DNA of 64,000 bases from Methylotenera sp. (GTDB lineage: Bacteria > Pseudomonadota > Gammaproteobacteria > Burkholderiales > Methylophilaceae). Under the pieces are notes generated by a model. It worked only from the letters and a program-made list of their open reading frames with translations, had not been told where the DNA came from and made no database searches. Below, piece after piece: positions 55,648-64,000 of the stretch. A program made the position numbers and the translations under genes. The stretch is taken from assembly GCA_030652995.1 (NCBI GenBank), contig JAUSAG010000036.1, positions 104,163 through 168,162 on the forward strand, read 5' to 3'. Each line of letters begins with the position of its first letter. Position 1 is the stretch's first letter.

Positions 55648-56037
55648 ATGGGATCGTTCAGCATTTGGCATTGGTTAATCGTTTTGTTGGTGGTAGTGCT
55701 GATATTTGGCACCAAGAAATTACGTAATATAGGTGGAGATGTTGGTGGTGCTGTCAAAAACTTCAAAGAAGCGTTAGATGAAAGTAAAAGCGGCTCTGAT
55801 GCTGCTAAATATAATCAAGAAGCATCATCTCAGAAGGTTCAGGCAGCAAATTTGATTGAGACTGAGATTGTCGACTTGCCTGCATCAAAAACAGCGCCTA
55901 AAAAGAGAGTTACGGCAACCGTTAAAAAACCGACCGTAGCTAAAGCTGTTACGCCAAAACCTAAAGCGGCTAGTGTTAAAAAAGCTACCACAGCTAAACC
56001 TAAAGCCACCGCGCCTAAAAAAGTTAGCGCGGATTAG
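55648..56037 (+). CDS. tatA: Twin-arginine translocase subunit TatA
   Basis: One N-terminal helix ([17 protein letters not shown]) precedes the [21 protein letters not shown] amphipathic hinge. The protein is long for TatA (129 residues) because of a lysine/alanine/threonine-rich tail from about residue 85, much like the TopA tail in this genome. It forms the pore component for folded proteins. Confidence 0.93.
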   Translation: MGSFSIWHWLIVLLVVVLIFGTKKLRNIGGDVGGAVKNFKEALDESKSGSDAAKYNQEASSQKVQAANLIETEIVDLPASKTAPKKRVTATVKKPTVAKAVTPKPKAASVKKATTAKPKATAPKKVSAD

Positions 56038-56074
56038 ATCTTACTCCGCCTTACCTTAATTAGCGTTAACTAGC

Positions 56075-56437
56075 ATGTTTGATATTGCATTCTCTGAGCT
56101 GGTCATCATTGCAGTTGTCGCGTTAATTGTAATTGGGCCTGAAAAGCTGCCTAAAGTGGCACGCACAATAGGCACAGTCATGGGTCGCATGCAGCGTTAT
56201 ATGACGCAAATTAAAGAAGAAGTAAATCGTGAGTCGCGTTTTGCACAATTACAACAATTGCAGCAAGAGGTGCAAGAAGCGGCCAGTAGTGCGCAAACTG
56301 GACTACGAAGTCAAGTTAACAATCTCGCACATGATATTGCCGATGTTGGCAGTGAAATAGATCGCCAGTTTAAGGATACGTCTATTGGTGCTACCAAGCC
56401 ATTGCCAGATAAAAACCAAAACGAACAAAAAAGTTAA
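56075..56437 (+). CDS. tatB: Twin-arginine translocase subunit TatB
   Basis: The 120-residue protein starts MFDIAFSELVIIAVVALIVIG with the conserved Glu 8 and GPEKLPKVART hinge, followed by a long amphipathic helix. With TatC it recognises Tat signal peptides. Confidence 0.94.
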   Translation: MFDIAFSELVIIAVVALIVIGPEKLPKVARTIGTVMGRMQRYMTQIKEEVNRESRFAQLQQLQQEVQEAASSAQTGLRSQVNNLAHDIADVGSEIDRQFKDTSIGATKPLPDKNQNEQKS

Positions 56438-56451
56438 GGCAATATATAGTT

Positions 56452-57180
56452 GTGACGCCAACAGAAAATTTCATTTCACACTTGATCGAGTTAAGAGGTC
56501 GCTTACTGCGCGTCGTGATTGGTTTTTTGCTGGTATTTATCGCTTTTTTCCCTTTTGCCAATAAAATCTATGCACTACTTGCATCCCCTTTATTAAGTAA
56601 ACTACCCGAAGGCGGACAAATGATTGCAACTGCGGTGACTACGCCATTTTTTGTGCCGATGAAAGTTGCGATGATGGCGGCTTTTGTTGTTTCTTTGCCG
56701 CATACGCTGTACCAGATTTGGACTTTTGTAGCGCCAGGGCTATATGCGCATGAAAAGAAGCTGATGGTCCCATTGATTGTAGCGAGTAGTTTGCTGTTTT
56801 TAGCTGGCATGGCCTTCGCGTACTTTTTGGTGTTTCCGGTAGTTTTCGGGTTTATCGTTGGTACTGCACCGCAGGGCGTGGCAGTGATGACAGATATAGG
56901 CAATTATCTTGATTTTGTCATGACATTGTTTTTTGCCTTTGGTTTGGCATTTGAGGTGCCTATTGCGGTGGTGATGGCTGTGCGTTTTGGTTGGGTAACG
57001 ATTGCTCAGCTGAAAGAAGTGCGCGGCTATGTTGTTGTAGGGGCATTCGTCATCGGCGCAATATTTACGCCGCCTGACATTATTTCTCAATTTATGTTGG
57101 CCGTGCCTATGTGGTTATTATATGAGTTGGGTATTGTGGTGGCAAAGTTCACTGGTCAAAAATTGCCACCTACTCTTTAG
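56452..57180 (+). CDS. tatC: Twin-arginine translocase subunit TatC
   Basis: The 242-residue protein has six helices, with HLIELRGRLLR at the N terminus and FALSLP-like YQIWTFVAPGLYAHEKK. It starts with GTG. It converges with the protease gene, sharing 4 bp at the stops. A likely client, the Rieske protein, is encoded 2 kb downstream. Confidence 0.95.
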   Translation: MTPTENFISHLIELRGRLLRVVIGFLLVFIAFFPFANKIYALLASPLLSKLPEGGQMIATAVTTPFFVPMKVAMMAAFVVSLPHTLYQIWTFVAPGLYAHEKKLMVPLIVASSLLFLAGMAFAYFLVFPVVFGFIVGTAPQGVAVMTDIGNYLDFVMTLFFAFGLAFEVPIAVVMAVRFGWVTIAQLKEVRGYVVVGAFVIGAIFTPPDIISQFMLAVPMWLLYELGIVVAKFTGQKLPPTL

Positions 57181-58349
57181 TCGCTTGCAACAGCCGGTTT
57201 TGGCCGCTTACCGATTAAAATTGAAACGCTAATAATTTCTCCTGCGCGCGCAATCTGTACGGTGGCTTTTTGGTTTGGTTTTAATGCTGCAATTAAATTT
57301 AACATACTGCCACTATCTATAACAGGTTTTCCCTCTATGGCTAGTAAAATATCGCCTGCACGCAAGCCCGCTCTTTCTGCCGGGCTGCCACGTAAAACAC
57401 CTGCAACGAGCGCTCCTTGGACTTTACTTAATCTGAAAGAATCGGCTAATGCAGGCGTAATATCCTGCGCTTCAATGCCTATCCAGCCGCGCGTGACGTT
57501 TCCTTGCGCTACGATCTGCTCCATCACTTGACGTGCCAATGAGGCTGGAATCGCAAAACCGATACCCATAGAGCCACCGCTACGCGAGTAGATAGCACTG
57601 TTGATGCCGACTAAGTTGCCGTCCGCATCAATGAGTGCGCCTCCAGAGTTGCCAGGGTTAATAGAGGCGTCAGTTTGAATAAAGTTTTCATAAATATTGA
57701 TCCCTAGATGGCTACGCCCAAGCGCACTGACAATGCCTTGTGTCACGGTTTGGCCTACGCCAAAAGGGTTGCCAATTGCCAATACAACATCGCCAACATT
57801 GAGTTTATCTGAGCTGGCAAACGTAATGGCTGGAAGGTGGTCTGCATCTACTTTAATCAGTGCTAAATCTGTATCAGGGTCGGTGCCTACTACTTTGGCC
57901 GACATCTTACGACCATCAGATAGCGCTATTTCAATTTCATCAGCGGTAGCAATGACGTGATTGTTGGTTAAAATTAAACCTTGATCGCTTACAATAACAC
58001 CAGAACCCAAACTGTTTTCCGGCTGGGATGGAGGCTCCATATCATCGAACTGATCCCCGAAAAACTGGCGAAACGCTGGGTCGTCCAAGTATTTTTGATG
58101 TGGGTTGAGCTCTGCTTTTTTACTGGTGAAAATATTAACAACGGCAGGCATCGCTTTTTTAGCGGCATAGCTGTAAGAACCTAAGGTTACTACCGAAGCG
58201 GCTGGATCTAAAAGGACAGCAGAACGCGGAGGCTCCCTTTGACTCAAAAAATCAGGGTAGAAAATACGCAAAACAAAAAGTATTGCCATACAAACGGTAG
58301 CGGTTTGTGCAAAAATAAGCCATATTTTTTTATGTAACTGATTATTCAT
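57177..58349 (-). CDS. Membrane-anchored DegQ/DegS-like serine protease
   Basis: The 390-residue S1C protease has one N-terminal membrane anchor (about residues 10-28), trypsin fold with His in LTNNHVIA, Asp in DTDLALIKV and Ser in INPGNSGGAL, then a single PDZ domain (about 285-375: GWIGIEAQDI, SPAERAGLRAGDILLAI). A single PDZ and a membrane anchor make it closest to DegS/AlgW or HtrA-type quality-control proteases. Substrate not deducible. Confidence 0.9.
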   Translation of the reverse strand: MNNQLHKKIWLIFAQTATVCMAILFVLRIFYPDFLSQREPPRSAVLLDPAASVVTLGSYSYAAKKAMPAVVNIFTSKKAELNPHQKYLDDPAFRQFFGDQFDDMEPPSQPENSLGSGVIVSDQGLILTNNHVIATADEIEIALSDGRKMSAKVVGTDPDTDLALIKVDADHLPAITFASSDKLNVGDVVLAIGNPFGVGQTVTQGIVSALGRSHLGINIYENFIQTDASINPGNSGGALIDADGNLVGINSAIYSRSGGSMGIGFAIPASLARQVMEQIVAQGNVTRGWIGIEAQDITPALADSFRLSKVQGALVAGVLRGSPAERAGLRAGDILLAIEGKPVIDSGSMLNLIAALKPNQKATVQIARAGEIISVSILIGKRPKPAVASD

Positions 58350-58455
58350 GTTGTATTTCAGTGTGTTATTTATCAGGGTGTGTAGTTTACTGCTTCGATA
58401 TTAGGTTGCAGTATCAAAAAAACAATAGCTATTAAATGATTAAGGAGGCCAGCTT

Positions 58456-59205
58456 ATGGTAAGAATCAATGAGTTAACGCATTATACCCAACAACTGATG
58501 CAAGTTGAGAGATTCAAAGATTACTGCCCCAATGGCCTGCAGGTTGAAGGCCGAGCTGAAATACGAAAAATTGTCACAGGTGTCACTGCAAGCATGGCGT
58601 TATTAGAGGCTGGGTATTTAGCTGGGGCTGATTTAATTTTAGTACATCATGGCTATTTTTGGAAAAACGAAGATGCCAGGATTTTAGGGATTAAACGTAA
58701 ACGTATTGCCTATCTATTAAAATACGATTTAAATTTAATGGCTTACCACCTACCTTTAGATGCGCACGCTGAGCTTGGCAACAACGTTCAGCTTGGTAGA
58801 GTGTTAGGCATTTTACCTATTAGCTATGTAGGTGAATCTAATCTGGTGGCATATGGTGAATTAGATCAAACGTTATCACTTGGCGTATTCACAAAGCTTA
58901 TAGAAAATCGCCTGCAACGCGCGCCACTGGTGATTGGCAATCCGCAACAACAGATTAAAAAAATAGCTTGGTGTACAGGTGCGGCACAGGATTATATGGA
59001 TGAGGCAATACAATTAGGTGCTGACGTATTTATCAGCGGTGAAATTTCCGAGCAAACAACACACCAGGCCCTTGAAACCGGCGTGGCTTACATTTCTGCT
59101 GGACATCACGCCACTGAGCGTTATGGTATTCAGGCCTTAGGTGAGCATTTGGCTGAAAAATTTAATTTAATACATGAGTTTGTTGATATTAAAAATCCAG
59201 TTTAA
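58456..59205 (+). CDS. Nif3-like dinuclear metal centre protein
   Basis: The 249-residue YbgI/Nif3-family protein has DYCPNGLQVEG, VHHGYFWKN and SAGHHATERYGI, the histidines of its bimetal site. Some members act on GTP-related compounds; here the role is unknown. Lies between the protease gene and the bc1 operon. Confidence 0.9.
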   Translation: MVRINELTHYTQQLMQVERFKDYCPNGLQVEGRAEIRKIVTGVTASMALLEAGYLAGADLILVHHGYFWKNEDARILGIKRKRIAYLLKYDLNLMAYHLPLDAHAELGNNVQLGRVLGILPISYVGESNLVAYGELDQTLSLGVFTKLIENRLQRAPLVIGNPQQQIKKIAWCTGAAQDYMDEAIQLGADVFISGEISEQTTHQALETGVAYISAGHHATERYGIQALGEHLAEKFNLIHEFVDIKNPV

Positions 59206-59418
59206 TTGTTTTATTTCAGTTACTTATTAAATAAAGCTTTAATTGGCTATCAAAAAAATGTATAATTCGGCGCTGTAAAGATAGGCAAAATTTATTGATA
59301 CATGCGGTTGTTAGCGTGACTGCATGATAATCTTTAATGTTGCAAAGCTAATGATGGTACTAGTCTCAAAAAGACGAAATATCACCTTCAACTAATCCTT
59401 TTCGTGCATGAGGAAAAC

Positions 59419-60057
59419 ATGTCAGACAAGCAAAATGATCAGCATAAAGCTGATACGCAAACTGGTGCCAGCTACCAACCAAATCTATCCGCACAGGTGA
59501 ATTTAGAAAAGCGAAATTTTCTAATTGCAACTTCAGCAGTGGGCGCGATCGGGTGTGCGGTTGTTGCTGTACCCTTTGTTAAAAGCATGACGCCAAGCGA
59601 GCGTGCAAAAGCCGCTGGTGCGCCAGTTGAAGTGGATATTAGCAAAATCGCCCCTGGCGATATGATGGTTTCAGAATATCGTGGACAGCCACTTTGGGTG
59701 ATTCATCGCACTGATGAGCAAATAGCCAGTCTCGGTAATCATAATGCACAGTTAATCGATCCGGATTTGGACGTGCCGCAACAACCTGAATACTGTAAAA
59801 ATAAAGAGCGGGCAATTAACCCTAAATATGCGGTGATGCTGGGAACCTGTACGCACTTAGGTTGCTCACCTGGGCAAAACTTTACAGTGACCCCAGATTG
59901 GAATGGCGGCTTCATCTGTGCATGCCATGGTTCAAAATTTGATTTGTCTGGCCGTGTATTTAAAGGTTCTCCTGCGCCAACCAATTTAGTTGTCCCAAAA
60001 CACCAGTACTTAACTGAAACAACGCTGTTGATTGGTGAAGATAAGGAGTCTGCATAA
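59419..60057 (+). CDS. petA: Ubiquinol-cytochrome c reductase Rieske subunit
   Basis: The [2Fe-2S] motifs GTCTHLGCSPG and CACHGSKFD are intact, giving the cluster ligands of the bc1 complex. Start 59419 (MSDKQN) is chosen because GAGGA lies 7 bases upstream; an earlier in-frame ATG at 59404 lacks this. The signal before the membrane helix is EKRNFLIATSAVG, with a Lys-Arg rather than Arg-Arg pair; Tat export is typical for Rieske proteins. It overlaps petB by 1 bp. Confidence 0.95.
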   Translation: MSDKQNDQHKADTQTGASYQPNLSAQVNLEKRNFLIATSAVGAIGCAVVAVPFVKSMTPSERAKAAGAPVEVDISKIAPGDMMVSEYRGQPLWVIHRTDEQIASLGNHNAQLIDPDLDVPQQPEYCKNKERAINPKYAVMLGTCTHLGCSPGQNFTVTPDWNGGFICACHGSKFDLSGRVFKGSPAPTNLVVPKHQYLTETTLLIGEDKESA

Positions 60058-61340
60058 TGAGTTTATTCACTAAAAAAACAGAGGAATTGTTAGGTTGGGT
60101 TGATGCGCGCTTTCCGCTGACCAGCAATGTTAAAGCGCACCTAACAGAATATTACGCGCCAAAAAACTTCAATTTCTGGTATTTTTTCGGCTCGTTAGCG
60201 CTATTGGTGCTAGTGCTACAAATTGTTACGGGCATCTTCTTAACGATGCACTATAAGCCTGAGGCTGATCTGGCTTTTGCTTCGGTAGAGTACATTATGC
60301 GTGATGTGCCGTGGGGATGGCTCATTCGTTATATGCATTCTACCGGTGCTTCATTGTTTTTTGTAGTAGTGTATTTGCACATGTTCCGTGGTTTGCTGTA
60401 TGGATCTTATCGAAACCCGCGTGAGCTTATTTGGCTGTTCGGTGTGGGTATTTTCTTGGCATTAATGGGCGAAGCGTTTTTTGGCTACCTACTGCCTTGG
60501 GGTCAAATGTCCTACTGGGGTGCGCAAGTAATTACCAGTTTATTTGGTACCGTGCCATTTATCGGTCCCGACATTGCTGAGTGGTTACGTGGGGATTATT
60601 TAACCTCAGATGCCACCTTAAATCGTTTTTTTGCCTTTCATGTGATCGCACTACCGTTGGTGATTTTAGGGTTGGTGGCAGCGCATATTCTTGCATTGCA
60701 TGAAGTGGGTTCAAATAATCCAGACGGCATTGAAATTAAAAAGCTTAAAGACAAAAAAACCGGTATACCATTAGATGGCATCCCTTTCCATCCTTATTAT
60801 TCTGTAAAAGATCTAGTGGGCGTAGTGGTGTTCTTGATGGTATTTGCCGCGATTATTTTCTTCGCACCGGATATGGGAGGCTACTTTTTAGAGGCAAACA
60901 ATTTCGTGCCGGCAGATCCGCTGGTAACGCCAGCGCATATTGCACCTACTTGGTATTTCACGCCTTATTACTCCATTCTGCGCGCTGTACCGCCAATTGG
61001 TATTTCACAATTTCCAGGTGTGGCAGCAATGGGCTTATCCGTTGTAATATTTGCGTTGTTGCCGTGGTTGGATAGAAGTCCAGTTAAATCAATTCGTTAT
61101 AAAGGTAATTTGTACAAAGCTTGGCTGGCGGCTTTTGTGGTTAGCTTTTTAATCTTGGGTTATCTAGGCACAATTCCGGCTGACACCTACGGTCAGTTTG
61201 GTGCTTGGCTAGGTAAAGCCGATATTGCAACTGTCGTAGCGCGCATTTGCTCTGTTGTTTACTTTGCGTTTTTCTTTTTAATGCCTTGGTATTCAAAAAA
61301 AGACAAAACTAAACCAGTGCCAGAAAGAGTGACGGGGTAA
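60057..61340 (+). CDS. petB: Cytochrome b subunit of the bc1 complex
   Basis: The 427-residue membrane protein has the heme-binding His pairs (MHSTGASLFF...HMFRG and FFAFHVIALP...AHILALHEVG) and the PEWY-like loop in which TWYF follows PAHIAP. It oxidises ubiquinol together with the Rieske and c1 subunits. Eight helices fit the family. Confidence 0.96.
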   Translation: MSLFTKKTEELLGWVDARFPLTSNVKAHLTEYYAPKNFNFWYFFGSLALLVLVLQIVTGIFLTMHYKPEADLAFASVEYIMRDVPWGWLIRYMHSTGASLFFVVVYLHMFRGLLYGSYRNPRELIWLFGVGIFLALMGEAFFGYLLPWGQMSYWGAQVITSLFGTVPFIGPDIAEWLRGDYLTSDATLNRFFAFHVIALPLVILGLVAAHILALHEVGSNNPDGIEIKKLKDKKTGIPLDGIPFHPYYSVKDLVGVVVFLMVFAAIIFFAPDMGGYFLEANNFVPADPLVTPAHIAPTWYFTPYYSILRAVPPIGISQFPGVAAMGLSVVIFALLPWLDRSPVKSIRYKGNLYKAWLAAFVVSFLILGYLGTIPADTYGQFGAWLGKADIATVVARICSVVYFAFFFLMPWYSKKDKTKPVPERVTG

Positions 61341-61345
61341 TAGCG

Positions 61346-62056
61346 ATGAAAACTATCAATCACATAAAAAAAGTATTATTGACGCTAGCGCTATTGCCAT
61401 TATTGGCAGTTGCTAGTGAAGGAGTCAACTTGGACAAAGCGCCAATTGATATGTCAGATCATGGGTCATTGCAGCGAGGTGCACGGACCTTTGTGAACTA
61501 CTGCTTAAATTGCCATAGCGCCAATTACATGCGCTATAACCGACTGTTGGATATCGGCTTGACCGAGAAGCAAATTAAAGAAAATCTACTTTTGGCTGGT
61601 GATAAAATAGGCGGAACCATGAAAGTTGCCATCAATAAAAAAGATGCGGCTAAATGGCTGGGCGTTGCACCGCCTGATTTGTCGGTAGAAGTGCGCGCTC
61701 GCGGAGCAGATTGGGTTTATACCTACATGCGCGGTTTTTACCGTGATAGCACGCGTCCCACAGGTTGGAATAATACAGTATTTGATAAAGTAGGTATGCC
61801 GCATGTGCTGTATGAGTTGCAGGGTGAGCAGGTGCTTGATCATGATACGCATGAACTTAAGCTTGCTAAGCCGGGTCGTCTATCAATAGAGGAATACGAC
61901 ACTTTAGTTGGCGATTTAACCAATTTCATGGCTTATATGGCTGAACCCGTTAAGCAACAACGTAACCAATTGGGCTGGTTTGTTTTGTTGTTTCTAGGTG
62001 TGCTGTTGGTGCTGACATACAAACTTAAAAAAGCCTACTGGAAGGATATACACTAA
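61346..62056 (+). CDS. petC: Cytochrome c1
   Basis: The 236-residue protein has a signal peptide (about 1-23), heme site YCLNCHSANYMRYNR, the distal Met region near GMPHVL and a C-terminal anchor (about 211-228). It passes electrons to soluble cytochromes such as c4. Last gene of petABC, immediately followed by sspA. Confidence 0.95.
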   Translation: MKTINHIKKVLLTLALLPLLAVASEGVNLDKAPIDMSDHGSLQRGARTFVNYCLNCHSANYMRYNRLLDIGLTEKQIKENLLLAGDKIGGTMKVAINKKDAAKWLGVAPPDLSVEVRARGADWVYTYMRGFYRDSTRPTGWNNTVFDKVGMPHVLYELQGEQVLDHDTHELKLAKPGRLSIEEYDTLVGDLTNFMAYMAEPVKQQRNQLGWFVLLFLGVLLVLTYKLKKAYWKDIH

Positions 62057-62656
62057 ATGATGACTTTATACTCGGGGACAACCTGTCCCTATAGCCACCG
62101 TTGCCGCATTGTGTTGTTTGAAAAAGGCATGGACTTTCAAGTCATTGACGTTGACCTTGCCAACAAGCCTGAAGACTTGGCTGTGATCAATCCGTATAAT
62201 CAAGTGCCGGTGCTAGTAGAGCGTGACTTGGTGTTATCTGAAGCGAACATTATTAATGAGTATATTGATGAGCGCTTTCCACATCCGCAGTTGATGCCGC
62301 CTGATCCTGTGATGCGCGCGCGCGCTAGATTATTTTTATATAGTTTTGAAAAAGATTTGTTTAGTCATATTGCTGATGTTGAGTCAGGTGATGCAGAAAA
62401 GGCAGATAAAGCCCGTGCAGCTATTCGTGATAATTTAACGCAATTAGTGCCTATTTTTTCAAAACAAAATTATTTACTAGGTGATGAATACTCAATGTTA
62501 GATGTTGCTGTAACGCCTCTATTGTGGCGTTTGGGGCATTACGGTATTGATTTACCAAATCAGGCTGCGCCAATTTTGAAATATGCCGAACGCTTGTTTT
62601 CAAGACCGTTATATGCGGATGCAATGACGCCTTCAGAAAAGGCGATGCGTAAGTAA
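62057..62656 (+). CDS. sspA: Stringent starvation protein A (GST fold)
   Basis: The 199-residue GST-like protein begins MMTLYSGTTCPYSHRCRIVL, with the thioredoxin-fold N domain (VPVLVERDLVLSEANIINEY) and an all-helical C domain. SspA binds RNA polymerase in stationary phase in E. coli. It abuts petC, and sspB follows. Confidence 0.9.
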   Translation: MMTLYSGTTCPYSHRCRIVLFEKGMDFQVIDVDLANKPEDLAVINPYNQVPVLVERDLVLSEANIINEYIDERFPHPQLMPPDPVMRARARLFLYSFEKDLFSHIADVESGDAEKADKARAAIRDNLTQLVPIFSKQNYLLGDEYSMLDVAVTPLLWRLGHYGIDLPNQAAPILKYAERLFSRPLYADAMTPSEKAMRK

Positions 62657-62765
62657 GTTAACATAAGCTTGCGATATATAAGCGCGTAGCGAGTGGTTGA
62701 TTAAATCGTGACTACTTTATTACAGTAGTGAAGCTAATTGGAAGCTAAATATTTGAGTGCAAATA

Positions 62766-63194
62766 ATGACTGAAATGATTTCTACAAAACCTTATATGCT
62801 ACGCGCAATTCATGAGTGGTGTGTAGATGGTAATCTCACGCCGCATATAATTGTGGTAGTTAATCGTCAAACGCGAGTGCCGATGGCGTATGTTAAAGAT
62901 GGGGAAATTGTTTTAAATGTTAATTATGGCGCGACAAAAGATTTGCATATCGACAACGAATCTGTTGTTTTTTCTGCGCGCTTTGGTGGGGTTTCACAAA
63001 ATATATATATTCCAATGAATGCTATTAAAGGTATTTTTGCGCGCGAAAACGGCCAGGGTATGTTTTTTGAAGTAAGCGCTGATCAAAATGATGTAGATAA
63101 TGCAGAAAAAACCTCGTCAGAGGCTGGTAATTCGCCAATTGAAGTGGATAAAAAGAGAAATATTAAAAAACCTAGCTTAACTATCGTAAAATAG
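62766..63194 (+). CDS. sspB: ClpXP specificity-enhancing factor SspB
   Basis: The SspB core is present (STKPYMLRAIHEWCVDGNLTPH; FSARFGGVSQNIYIPM), with a C-terminal tail ending in KKPSLTIVK, the ClpX-binding module. It delivers ssrA-tagged proteins to ClpXP. Start 62766 (MTEMIS) is chosen over an upstream GTG at 62757. Pairing with sspA is conserved. Confidence 0.92.
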   Translation: MTEMISTKPYMLRAIHEWCVDGNLTPHIIVVVNRQTRVPMAYVKDGEIVLNVNYGATKDLHIDNESVVFSARFGGVSQNIYIPMNAIKGIFARENGQGMFFEVSADQNDVDNAEKTSSEAGNSPIEVDKKRNIKKPSLTIVK

Positions 63195-63195
63195 C

Positions 63196-63223
63196 TTAAC
63201 TTTTTCTCAAAGTTGAGTATAAT
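63196..63223 (+). promoter_or_regulatory. Candidate promoter of the tRNA-tuf operon
   Basis: TATAAT at 63218-63223 matches the -10 consensus, with a weaker TTAACT (63196-63201) 16 bp upstream. The first tRNA begins 17 bp after it. Confidence 0.6.
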
Positions 63224-63239
63224 ACGCAACTCACAAAAC

Positions 63240-63315
63240 GCCGGATTAGCTCAGTTGGTAGAGCAGCGCACTTGTAATGCGAAGGTCGTCAGTTCGATTC
63301 CGACATCCGGCACCA
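63240..63315 (+). tRNA. tRNA-Thr (TGT)
   Basis: A full cloverleaf: acceptor GCCGGAT/ATCCGGC, anticodon loop CTTGTAA with TGT, T-loop TTCGATT and encoded CCA. Confidence 0.96.
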
Positions 63316-63390
63316 AATTCTTAAAGTTTTTACCCCCTTTTATGTATTTGACAGCAAGTCAGGTATTCATCATAATCGCGGGTCCGGTTT

Positions 63391-63475
63391 GGAGGGGTGG
63401 CCGAGTGGTTAAAGGCGACGGACTGTAAATCCGTTCTCTCAGAGTACGAAGGTTCGAATCCTTCCCCCTCCACCA
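63391..63475 (+). tRNA. tRNA-Tyr (GTA)
   Basis: Acceptor GGAGGGG/CCCCCTCC, anticodon GTA in CTGTAAA, long variable arm as expected for tRNA-Tyr, encoded CCA. Confidence 0.96.
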
Positions 63476-63547
63476 ATATGTAATAAAAGGTTTAAGTAGC
63501 AAAGTGTTCATTGAGATGGTGATGTAAGTTTTGGTTTGTATTGATAC

Positions 63548-63623
63548 GCGGGTGTAGCTCAGCTGGTAGAGCACTTGCCTTCCAAGCAAGATGTCGCGAG
63601 TTCGAACCTCGTCGCCCGCTCCA
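63548..63623 (+). tRNA. tRNA-Gly (TCC)
   Basis: Acceptor GCGGGTG/CGCCCGC, anticodon TCC in the CTTCCAA loop, T-loop TTCGAAC, encoded CCA. Confidence 0.96.
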
Positions 63624-63647
63624 TGTGGCTGAGTTAGGTATATAAAT

Positions 63648-63722
<75 letters not shown>

Positions 63723-63860
63723 TGAAGTTATAAATTGTAATTTTGTTGAGGTGTGTCGGTTTTCCGGCAAATGGCACCAGTTTAAATTCAGAAATTTGAA
63801 CAAGTTTTATTAATTCTAATAAAACTTACGGTTAATAAAATATTGTAAAGGAATAAAGCA

Positions 63861-64000
63861 ATGGCAAAAGGTAAATTTGAACGGACCAAACCGCACGTCA
63901 ACGTAGGTACGATTGGCCACGTAGATCACGGTAAAACGACATTAACAGCAGCGATTACAACGGTATTGACCAAGAAATATGGCGGCGAAGCAAAGAATTT
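63861..64000 (+). CDS. tuf: Elongation factor Tu, 3' end outside window
   Basis: The first 46 codons start [20 protein letters not shown] and contain the P-loop [15 protein letters not shown]-Tu brings aminoacyl-tRNA to the ribosome. An AAAGGA at 63847-63852 precedes the ATG. Co-transcription with the four tRNAs upstream is likely. Confidence 0.97.
   Translation, partial: MAKGKFERTKPHVNVGTIGHVDHGKTTLTAAITTVLTKKYGGEAKN

Overview
The window reads as a chromosome segment of a betaproteobacterial methylotroph of the Methylophilaceae (Methylotenera/Methylophilus type). The main reason is a hexulose-6-phosphate synthase gene of the ribulose monophosphate pathway (50807-51484) lying inside a histidine operon, in a backbone of typical betaproteobacterial gene order. 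The species is inferred; no 16S gene is present.

Left backbone (1-11.5 kb): the end of a DUF3106 gene, an RDD membrane protein, lptF-lptG, pepA-holC, a coiled-coil protein, gcvH, a PBP7-type endopeptidase, topA, and then the 3' part of a broken ttcA.

Accessory island (11482-29547, about 18.06 kb): an integrated element splits the host tRNA-thiolation gene ttcA exactly at its PP-loop codons. The first 49 codons of host ttcA lie at 29542-29688 and the rest at 10722-11486, both on the minus strand; joined at the shared core they give an uninterrupted protein of about 301 residues. The right end of the element carries a minus-strand operon of three different tyrosine recombinases plus a small coiled-coil protein. 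Next to it the element carries its own complete ttcA, whose target-site codons are all different (SGGADS instead of SGGKDS). Cargo includes an orphan restriction-helicase chimera translationally coupled to that ttcA, an SMR efflux pump, a sorbosone-dehydrogenase-like beta-propeller protein with a divergent AraC regulator, an NTF2-like secreted protein, an orphan 23-codon pqqA, small membrane proteins, two pseudopilins and decayed fragments.

Right backbone (29.7-64 kb): a pteridine-reductase-like SDR, a MidA-type methyltransferase, trmB, engB, cytochrome c4, resB-ccsB (cytochrome c maturation), a membrane histidine kinase, a pseudopilin, mlaFEDCB, an ABC exporter pair, bolA-grxD-murA, hisGDC-hps-hisBHAFIE, hinT, tatABC, a DegQ/DegS-like protease, a Nif3-like protein, petABC (cytochrome bc1), sspAB, and a tRNA-Thr/Tyr/Gly/Thr cluster leading into tuf, which runs off the window.

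The standout is the ttcA-targeting element: it appears to destroy a conserved tRNA-modification gene on entry, bring a replacement altered at the recombination core, and thus pay for its own insertion while staying immune to a second one. All functional statements are read from sequence; no database search was run.
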